In this document: piece by piece, positions 54,324-63,900 of the stretch | Numbering within the stretch: position 1 is the stretch's first letter | Layout: each line of letters begins with the position of its first letter | From: Streptomyces sp. ISL-98 | GTDB taxonomy: Bacteria; Actinomycetota; Actinomycetes; Streptomycetales; Streptomycetaceae | Assembly (NCBI RefSeq): GCF_018614055.1 | Contig: NZ_JAGGPB010000003.1 | Span: 16,567 to 80,566 of the forward strand | Length of the DNA stretch: 64,000 nt | Reading direction: 5' to 3' | The notes under the pieces: model-generated | The model's input: only the letters and a program-made list of their open reading frames with translations | What the model was told of the DNA's origin: nothing | Database searches by the model: none | Made by a program: the position numbers and the translations under genes

Positions 54324-55130
54324 TCAGTGCCCTGCGACCGAGCGGCGAGCGACAGGGAAGTCGAAGTAGGTGTCCGGGAACGGCTCGGGCTTGTACGTGA
54401 AGTGCCACCACTCCTCGGCGAGATTCACGAAGCCCAGCTCGCCGAGCAGCCCCTTGAGCAGCTGCCTGTTGGCCCGCTGTACGCCCTGGATGCGCGGGTC
54501 GTCCGTGTGGGACAGGGTGTCGAAGCAGTCATATCCGGTCCCCATGTCGACGGAGTTGTCGGGGAACCGGTCGGCTTTGGGCGCGTAACAGGGCGCGAGC
54601 TGCTCACCCGGGACGTACGGCCTGGTGTCCTTCGCCGGCAGTTTCACGATCGTCAGGTCCACCGTGCTGCCCCGGCTGTGCCCGGACTTCTCCGCGATAT
54701 AACCGTCGGCGAACAGCCGCGACTTGTCGACATGAGGATAGAACTCTGCCTTCATCGCCTCGTCGTCGAGATCCTTCGCCCACCGTACGAAGTGGTCGAC
54801 GGCGCGCTGCGGCCGGTAGCAGTCGTACACCTTGAGCGAATAACCCCGGCTCAGCAGCTTCGTCTGCGCCCGGTGCAGCGCCTTCGCCGCTGGCCGCGTG
54901 AGGATGCAGACCGGCTGACGGTAGCCGTCCACCGGCACGCCCACGAAGTTGTGCGGGGTGGTGTAGCGCATCTCCTCGATGATCGTCGGGTCCACGGACC
55001 GCAGGGAGACGAACCCCTTGGGGGCCTTCGGCTCGGGCTTCGCCTGCGCCGTGGGGGAGGCGGCGGTGACGGCGAGCAGGGTGGCGGCCGCGGTGGCCAG
55101 GGTGCGCAGTGCGGAGGCAAGTCCTGTCAT
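54324..55130 (-). CDS. D-alanyl-D-alanine dipeptidase, VanX-like (M15), exported
   Basis: 268 residues, ATG at 55130 behind GGAGGGGCC. A Sec signal peptide (RTLATAAATLLAVTAASPTAQA) precedes the catalytic domain. Zinc ligands are in SGHSRGSTVDLT (His and Asp) and EEWWHF (Glu base and His). The conserved Arg-containing YDCYRPQRAV is present. It should cleave D-Ala-D-Ala outside the membrane. As it is exported and there is no vanHA beside it, it likely serves wall turnover, not glycopeptide resistance. Confidence 0.9.
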   Translation of the reverse strand: MTGLASALRTLATAAATLLAVTAASPTAQAKPEPKAPKGFVSLRSVDPTIIEEMRYTTPHNFVGVPVDGYRQPVCILTRPAAKALHRAQTKLLSRGYSLKVYDCYRPQRAVDHFVRWAKDLDDEAMKAEFYPHVDKSRLFADGYIAEKSGHSRGSTVDLTIVKLPAKDTRPYVPGEQLAPCYAPKADRFPDNSVDMGTGYDCFDTLSHTDDPRIQGVQRANRQLLKGLLGELGFVNLAEEWWHFTYKPEPFPDTYFDFPVARRSVAGH

Positions 55131-55191
55131 GGCCCCTCCCTCTATCAGGTCAACACCCGGCTGGGGAAGGGGAATCGGATACAGTCCGCGC

Positions 55192-55746
55192 GTGTCCGGA
55201 CCTATGAACGAGCCCCTCAGGGACGCCCACTGCTCCAGCTGCGGAGCCCCGCACAGCCCGTCCGCCGGCTGGCCCCGCACCTGCCCCTCGTGCGGCGCCA
55301 CGGCCTATCGCAACCCCCTGCCTGTCGCCGTCGCTCTGCTGCCCGTACGCGACGCACAGGGCACCGGACTGGTCGTCATCACACGCACCATCGCGCCACA
55401 GCGCGGCGGGATCGCGCTGCCCGGCGGCTTCATCGACCATGGCGAGGACTGGCGGCACGCGGTCGTACGCGAACTGGCGGAAGAGACGGGCATCGAAGCC
55501 GACGAGGGACAGGTGCGCCTCGCCGACGCCCTGAGCTCCCCGGCCGGCCACATCCTCCTCTTCGGCCTGCTCCCCGAACGCGCGGCGGCGGATCTACCAC
55601 CCTCCGCCCCCACCGACGAAACAACCGGCTGGCACCTACTGCGCGAGCCCACAGAACTGGCCTTCCCCCTCCACACCCAAGCGGTACGAGCCTGGTTCGC
55701 CGGCCGCTACAGCGGAGCGGACTTTTCCCGCCCGTCCGGCGATTGA
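55192..55746 (+). CDS. Nudix hydrolase with N-terminal zinc ribbon
   Basis: 184 residues from the GTG at 55192, which lies 6 bases after TACAGT and may be on a leaderless mRNA; the ATG at 55204 is the alternative. A zinc ribbon (CSSCGAP and CPSCG) leads into the Nudix domain. The Nudix box is exact: GGFIDHGEDWRHAVVRELAE followed by ETGIE. The zinc ribbon suggests an NADH pyrophosphatase-like or nucleotide-sugar group, but the substrate cannot be read. Confidence 0.88.
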   Translation: MSGPMNEPLRDAHCSSCGAPHSPSAGWPRTCPSCGATAYRNPLPVAVALLPVRDAQGTGLVVITRTIAPQRGGIALPGGFIDHGEDWRHAVVRELAEETGIEADEGQVRLADALSSPAGHILLFGLLPERAAADLPPSAPTDETTGWHLLREPTELAFPLHTQAVRAWFAGRYSGADFSRPSGD

Positions 55747-55815
55747 GGCCACGCGGAGGAGCCGCACTGTGCCACAGCGGTAAGGGTGGGGTCGCGACAA
55801 GCTGCACAGGCCCGT

Positions 55816-58158
55816 CTACTGACCGCCCCGCACGCGCACCGGCAGCCCTACCTTCCCGCCGCCCTCCCGCTCCACAACCACCCGCCCTCCATTCACCCGC
55901 GTAGTGAACCGCTCGATCTCCGCGGTCTCCCACCCGTCACCCGCGTCCCTGACCACCAGCCCGCCTCCGGTACGCCCCACAGCCGGCGCCCACACCTCAA
56001 GTTCGAGCCCGCCGCCCTCACCCCGCACCGGAATCACCGCACCGGCCCGCGCCAACACAGGGATACGGGACAGCGGTGCGTCCAGCAGTACCTGCCCCGG
56101 GCCTTCGTACGCCTCGCCGGTCGCCGTGTCGTACCACCGTCCGCGCGGCAACCGCACCGCCCTGCGGTCCGAACCGCGCTCCAGTACGGGCGCCACCAAC
56201 AGACAGTCCCCGAGCAAAAACGCGTCCTCACAGTCCCGCAGCGCCCGGTCCTCCGGCGCCCCCCACCACACCGGACGCACATACGGCGCACCAGTGAGGC
56301 GGGCCAGATGGGACAGCGTCACGAAATACGGCCGCAGTCGCTCCCTTTCGGCCAGTGCGGCCCTCGCGTGTTCAAGCACCTGCGGGCCGAACTCCCAGGG
56401 CTCCCTACGGCCCGCCGTGAGAGCCGCATGCGTACGGAACAGCGGGAGATGGGCGCCCAGCTGGAACCAGCGCAGATACAGCTCCGGTGAAGGCGTGCCG
56501 TTGAACCCGCCGACATCGGGCCCCGAATACGGCACCCCGCACAGCCCGAGACCGAGAACCAGGGACAGCGAGGCACGCAGCCCGGGCCAGCCGGTCGACA
56601 CATCGCCGGACCAGGTGCCGCCGTACCGCTGCATCCCCGCCCACCCGGAACGCGAAAAGAGAAACGGCCGCTCATCCGGTCGCTGCTGGCGCAGACCCTC
56701 GTAACCGGCCCGGGCCATCCCCAGCCCGTAGACATTGTGGGCCTCGCGATGATCGCCACCGTGGCCCTCCAGATGGTGCCGCGCGGACCGGGGCAGCGTC
56801 GGATCCCCGAAGGCAGCGAAGGAAACCGGCTCGTTCATGTCGTGCCACACCCCGGAGAACCCCTGCGCGAGACGCTCCTCGTACAACGCGCCCCACCACG
56901 CACGCGCACGCGGATCGGTGAAATCCGGATAGACGCACTCCCCGGGCCAGACCACCCCACGCACCTCATTGCCCCGTGCGTCCCTTACGAAGGCCCCCGC
57001 AGCCGACCCGCTGTCGTACAGCGCATTGCCCCGCTCGGCCCTGATGGCAGGATCGACGATCGAAACCAGCCGCACCCCCGCCTCCCGGAAATCCTTGGCG
57101 AGCTGCGGCAAACCGGGAAACCGCTCCCGGTCGACGGTGAAGACCTGATGCCGGTCGTAGTGATCGATGTCCAGGTGCAATACGGACAGAGGCAGATCCC
57201 GCTCCTGATAGCCGGCGACGATCCGCCTGACCTCCTGCTCGCTGCCGAACCCCCACCGCGCGTGCTGCGGGCCCAGCGCCCACGACGGAGGAAGCGCGGG
57301 GGCCCCGGTGAGCGCCGTCCAGCCCTGCAGCACGCGCGCGGGCGTTCCCGCGACGACCCAGCAGCGCAACGGCCCGCCGTCCATGCGCAACTCACTGGTG
57401 CCCGGCCGGTCGTGCCCCGACCCCGCACCCTCCTCACCCTCCCGCAGGATCACCCGGCCCTCCCACGTGTTGTCGTAGAAGGCGAGATGAGTGCCCGCGT
57501 CCGAGACAACGAGCTGCACCGGCATCGTGATGTAGAGCGGATCGTCACCCGGCGCGAAGCTCCCACCGGGATCGGTGTTCCACAGCTCGTACGTGCCGTC
57601 GCGCAGCCGGGGCCCCGAAGCCCGCCCGCCGAGACCGAAGAAACGCGCGTCCGCCGGCACCTCGCTGCGCTGCAGCCAGCGCGCGGGCCCCCCGGCAACC
57701 GGCTCCCACCAGCGCGGCGGCAGATCCCGGCGGAGCACCACGCCGCCCGGCGTACGGACCTCGACGGCCCCGTTCCGCGACACGGCGACCATGACCCGTT
57801 CCGACACGACCCGCCAGCCGCCGTCCTTGTCGGGCTCCAGTTCGGCCCTCGGATCCGGCTCGGGACAGGCACCGGCGAGCGCGTACGAAGGCTCGGGATC
57901 CGCCCCGTCCCAGCCCCAGAACACCGCGCCGCCCGCCGCCACCATCACCCGCAGTTCCGAACGGGCGAAACGCACTGTGCCGCCACCGGGCCGGGGCTCC
58001 GCACCGGTGACAGGACCGGGCACACGAGCACGCTCCGCCCCTCTCGGCGGCAGCCCCCACGCATCCGTACGACGCCGCCGCCAGGCCGCGCGCACGGCGC
58101 GCAGCCCCTGTACCGAGCTGACCAGTTTCACCGAGCGCACCAGGTCACGACCGTCCAT
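55816..58158 (-). CDS. Glycoside hydrolase family 31 alpha-glucosidase-like
   Basis: 780 residues from the ATG at 58158 with AGGG upstream. GH31 motifs: the N-terminal beta-sandwich with YELWNTDPGGSFAPGDDPLY, then the barrel with LHLDIDHYDRHQVFTVD, the nucleophile in FSGVWHDMNEPVSF, and the acid/base Asp in WSGDVSTGWPGL. The end has VPVLARAGAVIPV. No signal peptide is present, so it is probably an intracellular alpha-glucosidase or alpha-xylosidase. No ABC sugar transporter is adjacent. Confidence 0.93.
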   Translation of the reverse strand: MDGRDLVRSVKLVSSVQGLRAVRAAWRRRRTDAWGLPPRGAERARVPGPVTGAEPRPGGGTVRFARSELRVMVAAGGAVFWGWDGADPEPSYALAGACPEPDPRAELEPDKDGGWRVVSERVMVAVSRNGAVEVRTPGGVVLRRDLPPRWWEPVAGGPARWLQRSEVPADARFFGLGGRASGPRLRDGTYELWNTDPGGSFAPGDDPLYITMPVQLVVSDAGTHLAFYDNTWEGRVILREGEEGAGSGHDRPGTSELRMDGGPLRCWVVAGTPARVLQGWTALTGAPALPPSWALGPQHARWGFGSEQEVRRIVAGYQERDLPLSVLHLDIDHYDRHQVFTVDRERFPGLPQLAKDFREAGVRLVSIVDPAIRAERGNALYDSGSAAGAFVRDARGNEVRGVVWPGECVYPDFTDPRARAWWGALYEERLAQGFSGVWHDMNEPVSFAAFGDPTLPRSARHHLEGHGGDHREAHNVYGLGMARAGYEGLRQQRPDERPFLFSRSGWAGMQRYGGTWSGDVSTGWPGLRASLSLVLGLGLCGVPYSGPDVGGFNGTPSPELYLRWFQLGAHLPLFRTHAALTAGRREPWEFGPQVLEHARAALAERERLRPYFVTLSHLARLTGAPYVRPVWWGAPEDRALRDCEDAFLLGDCLLVAPVLERGSDRRAVRLPRGRWYDTATGEAYEGPGQVLLDAPLSRIPVLARAGAVIPVRGEGGGLELEVWAPAVGRTGGGLVVRDAGDGWETAEIERFTTRVNGGRVVVEREGGGKVGLPVRVRGGQ

Positions 58159-58378
58159 GCCGGTCACCCTGCCACCCGGCCGGGTGCGTGCGTGGGGCGT
58201 TCAACTTCCGTTCACCCGTGGTGGGACCACATGATCAGGTGTCCGGCTGTGGGCGGCCCGCCCTGGTGCGGAAGAGGATCACATGGCATCGTCCCTGTCA
58301 GCCGCCGCGTGCGCACACCCTTCCGCACGTGCGCGCGACACACGCACACGACGCGTACAGCCCGGGAGAGCCGCCACC

Positions 58379-60355
58379 ATGACCTCAGCAGCGAACACAG
58401 CGCCCCTCTGGCAGCCGGACGCCGGCCGCATCGCCGCAGCCAGGATCACCCACTTCCAGGCATGGGCCGCCGAGCGGTACGGAGCACCGGCCGACGGCGG
58501 CTATGCGGCGCTGCACCGCTGGTCGGTCGACGAGCTCGACACCTTCTGGAAGGCCGTCGCGGACTGGTTCGACGTACGCTTCTCCACCCCGTACGAAACG
58601 GTCCTTTCCGACCGCTCCATGCCGGGCGCCCAGTGGTTCCCCGGAGCCACCCTCAACTACGCCGAGCACGCCCTCCGTACAGCGGAGGACCCGGCCCGCG
58701 CCGACGACCCCGCCCTCCTCCACGTCGACGAGACCCACCGCCCCACGCCGGTCAGCTGGTCCGAACTGCGCCGCCAGGTGGGCTCGCTCGCCGCCGAACT
58801 ACGAGCCATCGGCGTGCGCCCGGGAGACCGCGTCAGCGGCTACCTGCCCAACATCCCCCAGGCCACCGTCGCCCTGCTCGCCACGGCCGCCGTCGGCGGA
58901 GTCTGGACCTCCTGCGCCCCCGACTTCGGTGCCCGCAGCGTCCTCGACCGCTTCCAGCAGGTCGAGCCCGTCGTCCTGTTCACCGTCGACGGCTACCGGT
59001 ACGGCGGCAAGGAACACGACCGTACGGACACCGTCGCCGAACTCCGCAGCGAACTGCCCACCCTGCGCGCGGTGGTCCACATCCCTCTCCTGGGCACACA
59101 AGCCCCCGAAGGCGCCCTCGACTGGACCGCCCTGACCTCCGCCGACACGGAGCCGGTCTTCGAACAGGTCCCCTTCAGCCACCCCCTGTGGGTCCTGTAC
59201 TCCTCCGGCACCACCGGCCTCCCCAAGGCCATCGTGCAGTCCCAGGGCGGCATCCTCCTGGAGCACTTCAAGCAGCTCGGCCTGCACTGCGACCTCGGGC
59301 CGGAGGACCGCTTCTTCTGGTACACCTCCACCGGCTGGATGATGTGGAACTTCCTCGTCTCCGGCCTGCTCACAGGCACCACGGTCGTCCTGTACGACGG
59401 CAGCCCCGGCTACCCGGACACCGGCGCCCAGTGGCGCGTGGCCGAACTGACCGAGGCGACCCTCTTCGGCACCTCGGCGGCGTACGTCATGGCCTGCGCC
59501 AAGGCGGACGTCCACCCCGCCCGCGACTACGACCTCTCCCGCATCAAATGCGTGGCAACGACGGGCTCCCCGCTCCCGCCCGACGGCTTCCGCTGGCTCC
59601 ACGACGAGGTCGCGCCCGACCTCTGGACCGCCTCCGTCAGCGGCGGCACAGACGTCTGCAGCTGCTTCGTCGGCGCGGTCCCCACGCTCCCCGTACACAT
59701 CGGCGAGCTCCAGGCCGCCTGCCTCGGAACCGACCTTCAGGCCTGGGACCCCCAGGGCAAGCCGCTCACCAACGAGGTCGGCGAGCTCGTCGTCACCAAC
59801 CCCATGCCATCCATGCCGATCCACTTCTGGAACGACCCCGACGGCAGCCGCTACCACGACAGCTACTTCGACACGTATCCCGGCGTCTGGCGCCACGGCG
59901 ACTGGATCACCATCACCGACCGCGGCTCGGTGATCATCCACGGCCGCTCCGACTCGACCCTCAACCGCCAGGGAGTCCGCATGGGTTCGGCGGACATCTA
60001 CGAGGTCGTCGAGCGCCTCCCGGAGATCCGGGAGTCTCTCGTCATCGGCCTGGAAGAGCCCGAAGGCGGCTACTGGATGCCGCTCTTCGTCCACCTCGCC
60101 GAAGGCGCCACTCTCGACGACGGCCTGCGCACCCGGATCAAGCAGGCCATCCGGGAACAGCTCTCCCCGCGCCACGTCCCGGACGAAGTCATCGAGGTCC
60201 CCGCCATCCCGCACACCCTCACCGGCAAGCGCATCGAGGTTCCGGTCAAGCGTCTCCTCCAAGGCGCGGCCCTCGAAAAGGCCGTCAACCCGGGCTCGGT
60301 CGACAATCTCGACCTCCTGCGCTTCTACGAAAACCTCGGCCGCACCCGGCGCTGA
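58379..60355 (+). CDS. Acetoacetyl-CoA synthetase (acetoacetate-CoA ligase)
   Basis: 658 residues, ATG at 58379 behind GGGAGAG. Adenylate-forming motifs: LYSSGTTGLPKAIVQSQGG (A3), YTSTGWMMWNFLVSG, GGTDVCSCFVG, HGRSDSTLNRQGVRMG (A8) and TLTGKRIEVPVKRLL with the catalytic, often acetylated Lys. The N-terminal ACAS_N segment is present (HFQAWAAERYG). The family makes acetoacetyl-CoA from acetoacetate, ATP and CoA. It is monocistronic. Confidence 0.93.
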   Translation: MTSAANTAPLWQPDAGRIAAARITHFQAWAAERYGAPADGGYAALHRWSVDELDTFWKAVADWFDVRFSTPYETVLSDRSMPGAQWFPGATLNYAEHALRTAEDPARADDPALLHVDETHRPTPVSWSELRRQVGSLAAELRAIGVRPGDRVSGYLPNIPQATVALLATAAVGGVWTSCAPDFGARSVLDRFQQVEPVVLFTVDGYRYGGKEHDRTDTVAELRSELPTLRAVVHIPLLGTQAPEGALDWTALTSADTEPVFEQVPFSHPLWVLYSSGTTGLPKAIVQSQGGILLEHFKQLGLHCDLGPEDRFFWYTSTGWMMWNFLVSGLLTGTTVVLYDGSPGYPDTGAQWRVAELTEATLFGTSAAYVMACAKADVHPARDYDLSRIKCVATTGSPLPPDGFRWLHDEVAPDLWTASVSGGTDVCSCFVGAVPTLPVHIGELQAACLGTDLQAWDPQGKPLTNEVGELVVTNPMPSMPIHFWNDPDGSRYHDSYFDTYPGVWRHGDWITITDRGSVIIHGRSDSTLNRQGVRMGSADIYEVVERLPEIRESLVIGLEEPEGGYWMPLFVHLAEGATLDDGLRTRIKQAIREQLSPRHVPDEVIEVPAIPHTLTGKRIEVPVKRLLQGAALEKAVNPGSVDNLDLLRFYENLGRTRR

Positions 60356-60442
60356 ATCCCGCCGCCCCCCGCGGCCGGTCACCGCTGTCAGTGCCGTCGG
60401 TTACTGTGAGTGAGCAATGATCGACTGCGCTCAGGGGGAATC

Positions 60443-61342
60443 ATGGCGCACACCAATGGCACGAAGCACGGCAACAACAAGATCATGAGGCGTACGCTCC
60501 GTCGCGAAGTCCCCAGCACCGTCGGCCTCTTGGCCGACGAAGAGGACTTCGCATCCATGACGGAGTACCGCACATTCACCTTCGACAACCACACGGCCTA
60601 CCTCCAGCAGGTGGAGGGACTGCTCCGAGCCCTCGCGGCCCAGGGCGTGCACACGACCGTGGCCCTTTTCGATCCCGAGGAGTTCCTGGAGTTCTGTGAA
60701 GCCATTGGACTCGACCCCGACACGGCCGAGAGCCGTACGCGCTTCACCGCGGAAGTCGCGGTCCGCGGCACATCCGTCCCGTACACCGGCCAGCCCATCG
60801 ACCACCTCGTGCCCCAGCTCATCAGCGAGGCGGTCCGCCAGGCCACCTGGGACTACGCGACCCTGCTCCTGGCCCGCCTCGGAGACTGCGCCGAGTGCGG
60901 CCAGGGCATCGGCCGTGAAGCCTTCGACCGGGCCTCGCGCCTCGTCGCACGCATCCTCGAAGAGGCCGGCCCCGGCAGCCACCACCTCGTCTGCAGCGTC
61001 CCGGCCGAGGAAGAACAACTGATCGCCGTTCTCCATGCGGAGCGGGCCCCCGGTGAACCGGCCCATGTGACCGACACCGAAGGCGCCGAGTTCGTGACCG
61101 TCCTGGCGGCCGGTATCGCGGTCGAAAGCCCTGGGGGAGTGGTGCTCAGGACCACCAGGGCCGGCGCCCCCGACCAGCTCCACGGCTGGCGGCTGCACCG
61201 CGGCCACCTCATCGCACTCACCGCGGGAGAAGTCTTCAACGCCTACTGCACAGACGCTGCCACAGGCGACCCTCTCGCCCCGGAGCCGGACGTCGAGTAC
61301 TGCGCCGGCTTCGACATCGAAGAGCCCGACATCCACCGCTGA
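60443..61342 (+). CDS. Conserved hypothetical cytoplasmic protein
   Basis: 299 residues, ATG at 60443 with AGGGGGAA upstream. No membrane segment, signal or known catalytic motif. Notable are a CAEC pair in GDCAECGQGIG near residues 151-161 and a helical part rich in Ala, Glu and Leu. In S. coelicolor a gene of unknown role occupies the same place left of ptsI. I do not recognise a function. Confidence 0.8.
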   Translation: MAHTNGTKHGNNKIMRRTLRREVPSTVGLLADEEDFASMTEYRTFTFDNHTAYLQQVEGLLRALAAQGVHTTVALFDPEEFLEFCEAIGLDPDTAESRTRFTAEVAVRGTSVPYTGQPIDHLVPQLISEAVRQATWDYATLLLARLGDCAECGQGIGREAFDRASRLVARILEEAGPGSHHLVCSVPAEEEQLIAVLHAERAPGEPAHVTDTEGAEFVTVLAAGIAVESPGGVVLRTTRAGAPDQLHGWRLHRGHLIALTAGEVFNAYCTDAATGDPLAPEPDVEYCAGFDIEEPDIHR

Positions 61343-61347
61343 ACGCC

Positions 61348-61383
61348 CGAGGGGCTCCCGGCCAATCGGCCGGAAGCCCCTCG
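61348..61383. terminator. Bidirectional terminator between 61342 and ptsI
   Basis: CGAGGGGCTCCCGGCC (61348-61363) and GGCCGGAAGCCCCTCG (61368-61383) pair in 15 of 16 positions around the loop AATC, in the convergent gap. Confidence 0.8.
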
Positions 61384-61411
61384 GATCAGAACAGAAACAG
61401 CACCTGTCCGG

Positions 61412-63082
61412 TCACTCCCCGGACAGCACTGCCTGCGCGGCCGCACGGGCCTCGTCGGCGGTGTCGGTGGCACGCGCCGCAGCGGCGGCACGCTCGCACT
61501 GGGCGAGGGTGTACTTCGCCAGCGTCGCGCGGACATAAGGGATGGCCTTCGCGCCCATGGACAGCGAGGTCACCCCCAGACCGGTCAGCACACAGGCGAG
61601 CAGCGGATCGGCCGCAGCCTCACCACACACGCCACAGCTCTTGCCCTCGGCCCGAGCGGCCTCGGCCGAAGCGGCCACCAGGTCGAGAAGCGCAGGCTGC
61701 CAAGGATCCTGAAGCCGGGACACCGCACCGACCTGACGGTCAGCGGCAAAGGTGTACTGAGCCAGGTCATTGGTCCCCAGCGAAAGGAACTCGACCTCTT
61801 GCAGGATCGAACGCGCCCGGAGCGCGGCGGACGGAATCTCCACCATCGCGCCGAACTTCGCCTGCAGTCCGGCCTCGCGGCACGCGTCCGCGAACGCCTT
61901 GGCGTCGGTACGGTCCGCGACCATCGGCGCCATGACCTCGAGGTACACCGGCAGTCCGGCAACGGCCTTCGCCAGCGCCGTCAGCTGCGTCCGCAGTACG
62001 TCCGGGTGGTCGAGCAGCGACCTCAGCCCACGCACACCCAGCGCCGGGTTCGGCTCCTCGGCCGGCGTCAGGAACTCCAGCGGCTTGTCGGCGCCCGCAT
62101 CCAGCACCCGCACGACCACACGGCCCTCGGGGAACGCCTCGAGCACCTTGCGGTAGGCCTCGACCTGCTTCTCCTCCGACGGCGCCCGCTTGCTGTCGTC
62201 GAGGAAGAGGAACTCCGTACGGAACAGCCCCACGCCCTCGGCGCCCGCCTCGACCGCGGCCGGCACATCGGCGGGACCGCCGATGTTGGCGAGCAGCGGC
62301 ACCTTGTGACCGTCGGACGTCGCACCGGGACCGGTCGAAGCCGAAAGCGCGGCCCTGCGCGCCGCAGCAGCGGCCTCGAGCTCTGCACGCTTGTCCGCGG
62401 TCGGCTCGACGAAGACCTCGCCCGTGCTGCCGTCCACCGCGACGACTGTGCCCTCGGCCAGCTCACCGGCGCCCGGCAGAGCCACCACAGCGGGCACACC
62501 CAGAGCACGCGCCAGAATCGCGCTGTGGCTGGTCGGCCCACCCTCTTCGGTCACAAAGCCCAGCACCAGCGCCGGGTCGAGAAGCGCCGTGTCGGCGGGA
62601 GCAAGGTCCCGCGCGATCAGTACGTACGGCTCGTCACTGTCCGGCACGCCCGGCATCGGAACGCCCAGCAGACGGGCGACGATACGATTCCGCACATCGT
62701 CGAGGTCAGCGACCCGGCCGGCCAAGTACTCGCCGGCATTGGCCAGCAGCGCCCGGTAGGCGGCAAAAGCGTCATACACCCCACGCTCGGCGGTGCTGCC
62801 GACGGCGATGCGCCGGTCCACATCGGCCATGAGCTCGGGATCCTGCGCCATCATGGCCTGCGCCTCAAGCACATGCTGTGCCTCGCCGCCGGCCAGATTG
62901 CCGCGCGCAATCAGGTCGGCCGCCACAGCTTCCACGGCCTGGCGAGCACGCCCCTGTTCGCGCTCCGCCTCATCCGTAGGAATCTGCTTGGCCGGCGGCT
63001 CGAGAACCGCCGTACCCATGTGCCGGACTTCGCCGATCGCCACACCGTGGCTCACGCCGACGCCTCGCAGCGTTGTCTCCAT
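61412..63082 (-). CDS. ptsI: PTS enzyme I (phosphoenolpyruvate-protein phosphotransferase)
   Basis: 556 residues, ATG at 63082. The phosphohistidine domain has GGPTSHSAILARALGVPAVV with active His186. The PEP-binding barrel has GVGLFRTEFLFLDD, LDAGADKPLEF, MVEIPSAALRA, SLGTNDLAQYTFAADR and SCGVCGEAAADPLL with the catalytic Cys. It transfers phosphate from PEP to HPr. crr lies 80 bases upstream, the order of SCO1390-SCO1391. ptsH is elsewhere. Confidence 0.96.
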   Translation of the reverse strand: METTLRGVGVSHGVAIGEVRHMGTAVLEPPAKQIPTDEAEREQGRARQAVEAVAADLIARGNLAGGEAQHVLEAQAMMAQDPELMADVDRRIAVGSTAERGVYDAFAAYRALLANAGEYLAGRVADLDDVRNRIVARLLGVPMPGVPDSDEPYVLIARDLAPADTALLDPALVLGFVTEEGGPTSHSAILARALGVPAVVALPGAGELAEGTVVAVDGSTGEVFVEPTADKRAELEAAAAARRAALSASTGPGATSDGHKVPLLANIGGPADVPAAVEAGAEGVGLFRTEFLFLDDSKRAPSEEKQVEAYRKVLEAFPEGRVVVRVLDAGADKPLEFLTPAEEPNPALGVRGLRSLLDHPDVLRTQLTALAKAVAGLPVYLEVMAPMVADRTDAKAFADACREAGLQAKFGAMVEIPSAALRARSILQEVEFLSLGTNDLAQYTFAADRQVGAVSRLQDPWQPALLDLVAASAEAARAEGKSCGVCGEAAADPLLACVLTGLGVTSLSMGAKAIPYVRATLAKYTLAQCERAAAAARATDTADEARAAAQAVLSGE

Positions 63083-63162
63083 TTCACCCGTCTCCGATTG
63101 ATGCGGCGGACCCTGCCACCGCGATGGATGTCGTACCCGCGACCGTCACTACGGCGCCGGCG

Positions 63163-63612
63163 TCACCGCCAGCTGAAGAGAGAGTCGCCGGCCTTCACGT
63201 CACCGTCATCGACCAGACCGGAGAGGGAGTCGGCCGTAGCTTCGAGTGCCACGATCGGGCACACCGGCGACTTGCCGGCTTCTTCGACGGCTGCAGGGTT
63301 CCACCGCACGACCGCCTGGCCGCGCGTCACGGTGTCCCCCTTATTCACGAGCAGCTCGAAGCCTTCACCATTGAGCTGAACGGTGTCGATACCCAGATGG
63401 GTGAGCACCCCATGACCGTCAGCGTCAACGACAACGAAGGCGTGCGGGTGCAGGGAGACGATCACACCGTCTACGGGAGCCACGGCTTCCGACGGCTCAC
63501 GCACGGGGTCGATAGCGGTGCCGGGACCGACCATCGCCCCCGAGAACACGGGGTCGGGGACTGCGGCGAGTCCGATGGCGCGTCCAGCAAGTGGCGACGT
63601 CACGCTGGTCAT
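63163..63612 (-). CDS. crr: PTS glucose-type IIA component, Crr
   Basis: 149 residues, ATG at 63612 behind GGGAGG. IIA-Glc motifs: SPLAGRAIGLAAVPDPVFSG, the first active-site His in SLHPHAFVV (His57) and the phosphorylated His in LTHLGIDTVQLNG (His72), the same 15-residue spacing as His75 and His90 of E. coli. In Streptomyces Crr serves N-acetylglucosamine uptake through NagE2 and other IIC partners. A DasR-like site lies upstream at 63749-63764. Confidence 0.95.
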   Translation of the reverse strand: MTSVTSPLAGRAIGLAAVPDPVFSGAMVGPGTAIDPVREPSEAVAPVDGVIVSLHPHAFVVVDADGHGVLTHLGIDTVQLNGEGFELLVNKGDTVTRGQAVVRWNPAAVEEAGKSPVCPIVALEATADSLSGLVDDGDVKAGDSLFSWR

Positions 63613-63748
63613 TGGGGAGCCTCCCAGGGGTGGAGATTCGTGTGCCGCCGTCACTGCCTGTCCTGGACGGCGTACTGATCAGAAGACTAAGTCATAGGAA
63701 GTCCCGGTTCCGCCTGATGTGTTCCACGCGGGCGGGCCCCATGCACCT

Positions 63749-63764
63749 AGTGGACTAGACCATA
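63749..63764. promoter_or_regulatory. DasR-responsive element (dre) of crr-ptsI
   Basis: AGTGGACTAGACCATA matches 12 of 16 positions of the dre consensus ACTGGTCTAGACCAGT and keeps the CTAGACCA core. It is about 140 bases upstream of crr. A TTGATT immediately upstream on the minus strand may be the -35, so the site probably overlaps the crr promoter. DasR releases such sites on binding glucosamine-6-phosphate. Confidence 0.75.
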
Positions 63765-63900
63765 CGCCCTGAATCAATTTGCCCGGGCCCCGGCAGGCAT
63801 GTACTGTCGTAGGTCCTGCCTGGCCGTGTCGCGTGAACTTCGCGTGAACGCACGTCGGCGGGCATCCCTCTTACTCTGCTGGATCTTGTAATCCCGGCCT

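Noticed and set aside
54324..55130. Vancomycin-resistance cluster
   Set aside because: The VanX-like protein has a signal peptide and no vanH, vanA, vanR or vanS gene is nearby.
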